Below, piece by piece: positions 23,600 to 25,483 of a stretch of 25,483 nucleotides of DNA; within the stretch, counting starts at the first letter, position 1; each line of letters starts with the position of its first letter. The notes beneath the pieces were generated by a model. It saw nothing but the letters and a program-made list of their open reading frames with translations, was not told where the DNA came from and ran no database searches. The stretch covers positions 1 to 25,483 of the forward strand of contig JAUZQT010000052.1 in the NCBI GenBank assembly GCA_030950825.1, given 5' to 3'. Made by a program: the position numbers and the translations under genes. The stretch comes from Mariprofundaceae bacterium (lineage in GTDB: Bacteria; Pseudomonadota; Zetaproteobacteria; Mariprofundales; Mariprofundaceae).

Positions 23600-25324
23600 A
23601 TGCTCAATGTAGAAAGATTGACAGATGACTACTTGCCAAGCTTAAGAAACAAGCCTTTGATGCTACAAAGATCTTTGCAAGCAATGCTTCGTATACTTTT
23701 CCACGAAAAAGAATTAAACCGTTTTCAGACTACTTATCCATACTTAAAGGGTTTTGACTTTGTTGATAAGTTGTTGGAACACTTCGATTTTGGCTATTCA
23801 TTAAAAACCAATGAGCGAGAGCGAATTCCCGAAAAAGGTCGGGTTGTTATTATTGCGAATCATCCTATTGGCTCGCTGGATGCAGCGGTGCTTGTGCATT
23901 TGGTGGGAGAGATTCGACGTGATGTAAAAGCGGTAAGTAATCAATTGTTGTCTGGCATCCAGCCTTTAGCCCCGCTGCTGTTACCTGTCGATAATATGGG
24001 TGGAAGGAGTAGTCGTGAGCAATTGAAAGCTGTTTACCAGCATTTAGAAAAGGAAGGTGCGGTAATTATTTTCCCCGCAGGTGAAGTCTCGCGTATGAGT
24101 CCTACGGGTATTCGGGATGCTCGTTGGAACAGTGGTTTCTTACGCATGGCAACAGCAGCACACGCACCCATTTTGCCCATTTATATTGATGGTCGAAACT
24201 CAATATTTTTTTATGTGCTGTCTTTATTTTCAAAACCGCTATCGACGTTATGGCTGGTGCGTGAGATGTTTAAACAAGCCAACCGTTCGGTGCATATTTC
24301 AATTGGCAATGCCATTTCATTTGATAGTTATCAGCGAGCAAACCTGCCTTTAAAATCACGGATAAAACTATTTCAACGACACCTATACCGCATTGCAACG
24401 CAGAGAGAACCTGTGTTTGCGACCTCTAAAGCTATTGCTCACCCAGAAAAGCGCCAGCCATTACGGCAAGAAATTCATGCCTGTGAGTTGCTTGGAAAAA
24501 CAAGTGATGGCAAACATATTTACTTATTCGACTTCAATTCTGATTGCAGCATTATGCGAGAAATTGGTAGGCTGCGAGAAGTTTCTTTCCGTGCTGTTGG
24601 TGAAGGCACGGGAGAGCGGCGTGATGTCGATGCTTTTGACCCTTATTGCCAGCAAATTATCCTTTGGGATGAAGAGCAATTAGAAATTGTTGGGGCATAC
24701 CGTATGCGTGCTACGCAAGATAAGGCTCAGCAAGAGCTTTACAGCGAGACATTGTTTGATTTCCAACCGTTGATGGCACCTATTTTAAAACATGGCCTAG
24801 AGTTGGGTCGAAGCTTTGTTCAACCAAGCTATTGGGGTAAGCGGAGTTTGGATTATTTGTGGTTTGGTATTGGCGCCTTTTTACGCCGCAATCCTGATAT
24901 TCGCTATTTATTTGGCCCTGTGAGCATTAGTAACAGCTTTCCACCTACGGCGAAAGATATGTTGGTTGATTTTTATACGACCTACTTTTCCAGTGATGTA
25001 TGTTTGGCCACAGCGCGATTGCCGTATACCTTGAATGCTTCGAATTATGAAGGATCTCAAGAATCCTTTAGTGGAGGGGATTATAAATTTGAATACAATC
25101 AGCTAAAGCATAAGCTAAAATACCTTGGTTGCAGTGTGCCCACGCTATTCAAGCAATATGGAGAGCTTTGCGATGAGGGTGGGGTTTATTTTCTTGATTT
25201 TAATATTGACCCAGGTTTTGCAGACTGTGTGGATGGCTTGGTTGTTCTTGATTTACATAAACTTAAAGCGGCTAAGCGTAAGCGCTACATTGATATTGCC
25301 GATGTAACTTTCAGTAAATTATAA
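23600..25324 (+). CDS. olsF: PlsC-GNAT fusion acyltransferase, OlsF-like
   Basis: The protein has 574 residues from the ATG at 23600, with GGAGGTGA at ideal spacing; the frame is open from 23552 but lacks a ribosome-binding site there. The N-terminal half is a lysophospholipid-acyltransferase domain with ANHPIGSLDAA (His88, Asp94), IIFPAGEVSR (Glu162) and PIYIDGRNS. The C-terminal half (about 320-500) is an OlsB-like GNAT domain with EIGRLREVSFRAVGEGTG, DAFDPYCQQIILWD and VGAYRM. This order is that of OlsF, which makes ornithine lipids by N-acylation (C-terminal part) followed by O-acylation (N-terminal part). The amine substrate cannot be confirmed; other amino-acid lipids are possible. Confidence 0.85.
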   Translation: MLNVERLTDDYLPSLRNKPLMLQRSLQAMLRILFHEKELNRFQTTYPYLKGFDFVDKLLEHFDFGYSLKTNERERIPEKGRVVIIANHPIGSLDAAVLVHLVGEIRRDVKAVSNQLLSGIQPLAPLLLPVDNMGGRSSREQLKAVYQHLEKEGAVIIFPAGEVSRMSPTGIRDARWNSGFLRMATAAHAPILPIYIDGRNSIFFYVLSLFSKPLSTLWLVREMFKQANRSVHISIGNAISFDSYQRANLPLKSRIKLFQRHLYRIATQREPVFATSKAIAHPEKRQPLRQEIHACELLGKTSDGKHIYLFDFNSDCSIMREIGRLREVSFRAVGEGTGERRDVDAFDPYCQQIILWDEEQLEIVGAYRMRATQDKAQQELYSETLFDFQPLMAPILKHGLELGRSFVQPSYWGKRSLDYLWFGIGAFLRRNPDIRYLFGPVSISNSFPPTAKDMLVDFYTTYFSSDVCLATARLPYTLNASNYEGSQESFSGGDYKFEYNQLKHKLKYLGCSVPTLFKQYGELCDEGGVYFLDFNIDPGFADCVDGLVVLDLHKLKAAKRKRYIDIADVTFSKL

Positions 25325-25354
25325 AATAGATCGTAGCTGTTTAGGTGCAACTAT

Positions 25355-25483
25355 TCAGACCCCCTCCATCTTAATAGGTGAAGGTAGCCGTGGGACAGGC
25401 AAACCAGCTCTTCGATTTGAGATTACTTCAGCAAGATACTTCCATGGCGACTGCTGCCGTAGACGGCATGTCTCTATCACACT
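25355..25483 (-). CDS. C-terminal end of an IS66-like transposase (partial at window edge)
   Basis: The last 42 codons of a minus-strand frame enter from the right edge and end at a TGA. The sequence IETCRLRQQSPWKYLAEVIS then NRRAGLPVPRLP resembles the C-terminal tail of IS66-family transposases. The inverted-repeat end of the element should lie between about 25325 and 25355 but I cannot fix it. Whether the rest is intact is not visible. It follows the OlsF-like gene in convergent orientation by 30 bases. Confidence 0.5.
   Translation of the reverse strand, partial: SVIETCRLRQQSPWKYLAEVISNRRAGLPVPRLPSPIKMEGV

Overview
The window looks like core chromosome from a Gram-negative proteobacterium, with base composition in the low-to-mid 40s % GC by eye. 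Evidence is BamB, an AsmA-like envelope protein, RpoH, RatA/RnfH, a SecG-tRNA-Leu(GAG) linkage and a lipid acyltransferase fusion. A Hyf-type proton-pumping subunit beside a gamma-like gene set would fit a chemolithotroph, for instance a low-GC zetaproteobacterium. That placement is a guess from gene content and is not proven by the sequence.

Layout. 1-2047 (minus): an XRE-cupin regulator translationally coupled to a HyfB/HycC-like membrane subunit that runs off the left edge. 2048-2876: a gene-poor spacer with a 160-bp fold-back insertion element and several small palindromes. 7215-2877 (minus): a tightly overlapped run htrA - glutaredoxin-like - TlpA-like thioredoxin - ligA - tRNA-Gln(CUG). 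11531-7486 (minus): a compact run of yfgM-like - bamB - der - ratA - rnfH. 11541-12195: a spacer holding a decayed ISAs1-type transposase fragment between two short direct repeats. 13535-12256 (minus): tpiA - secG - tRNA-Leu(GAG). 13799-15681 (plus): a single-domain cyclic-nucleotide-binding-fold protein and a CPA1-type cation/proton antiporter. 17242-15836 (minus): gltX. 22034-17365 (minus): acs overlapping a 910-residue AsmA/DUF748-like envelope protein. 23081-22263 (minus): rpoH behind a near-consensus sigma-70 promoter. 23600-25324 (plus): a PlsC-GNAT fusion like the ornithine-lipid synthase OlsF. 25483-25355 (minus): the C-terminal end of an IS66-like transposase.

Functional themes are envelope protein quality control (HtrA, BamB, YfgM-like, TlpA, RpoH), translation (two tRNAs, GltX, Der), central carbon (TpiA, Acs), ion/proton transport and membrane lipids. 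Several start codons differ from the longest open frame once ribosome-binding sites are considered: TTG for htrA and rpoH, GTG for the yfgM-like gene, and internal ATGs for tpiA, acs, the antiporter and olsF.

The least explained signal is a dispersed, imperfectly palindromic repeat of about 60-65 bp, present three times in intergenic DNA: in front of htrA, in front of acs, and between the antiporter and gltX. I see no defence island, CRISPR array or prophage.
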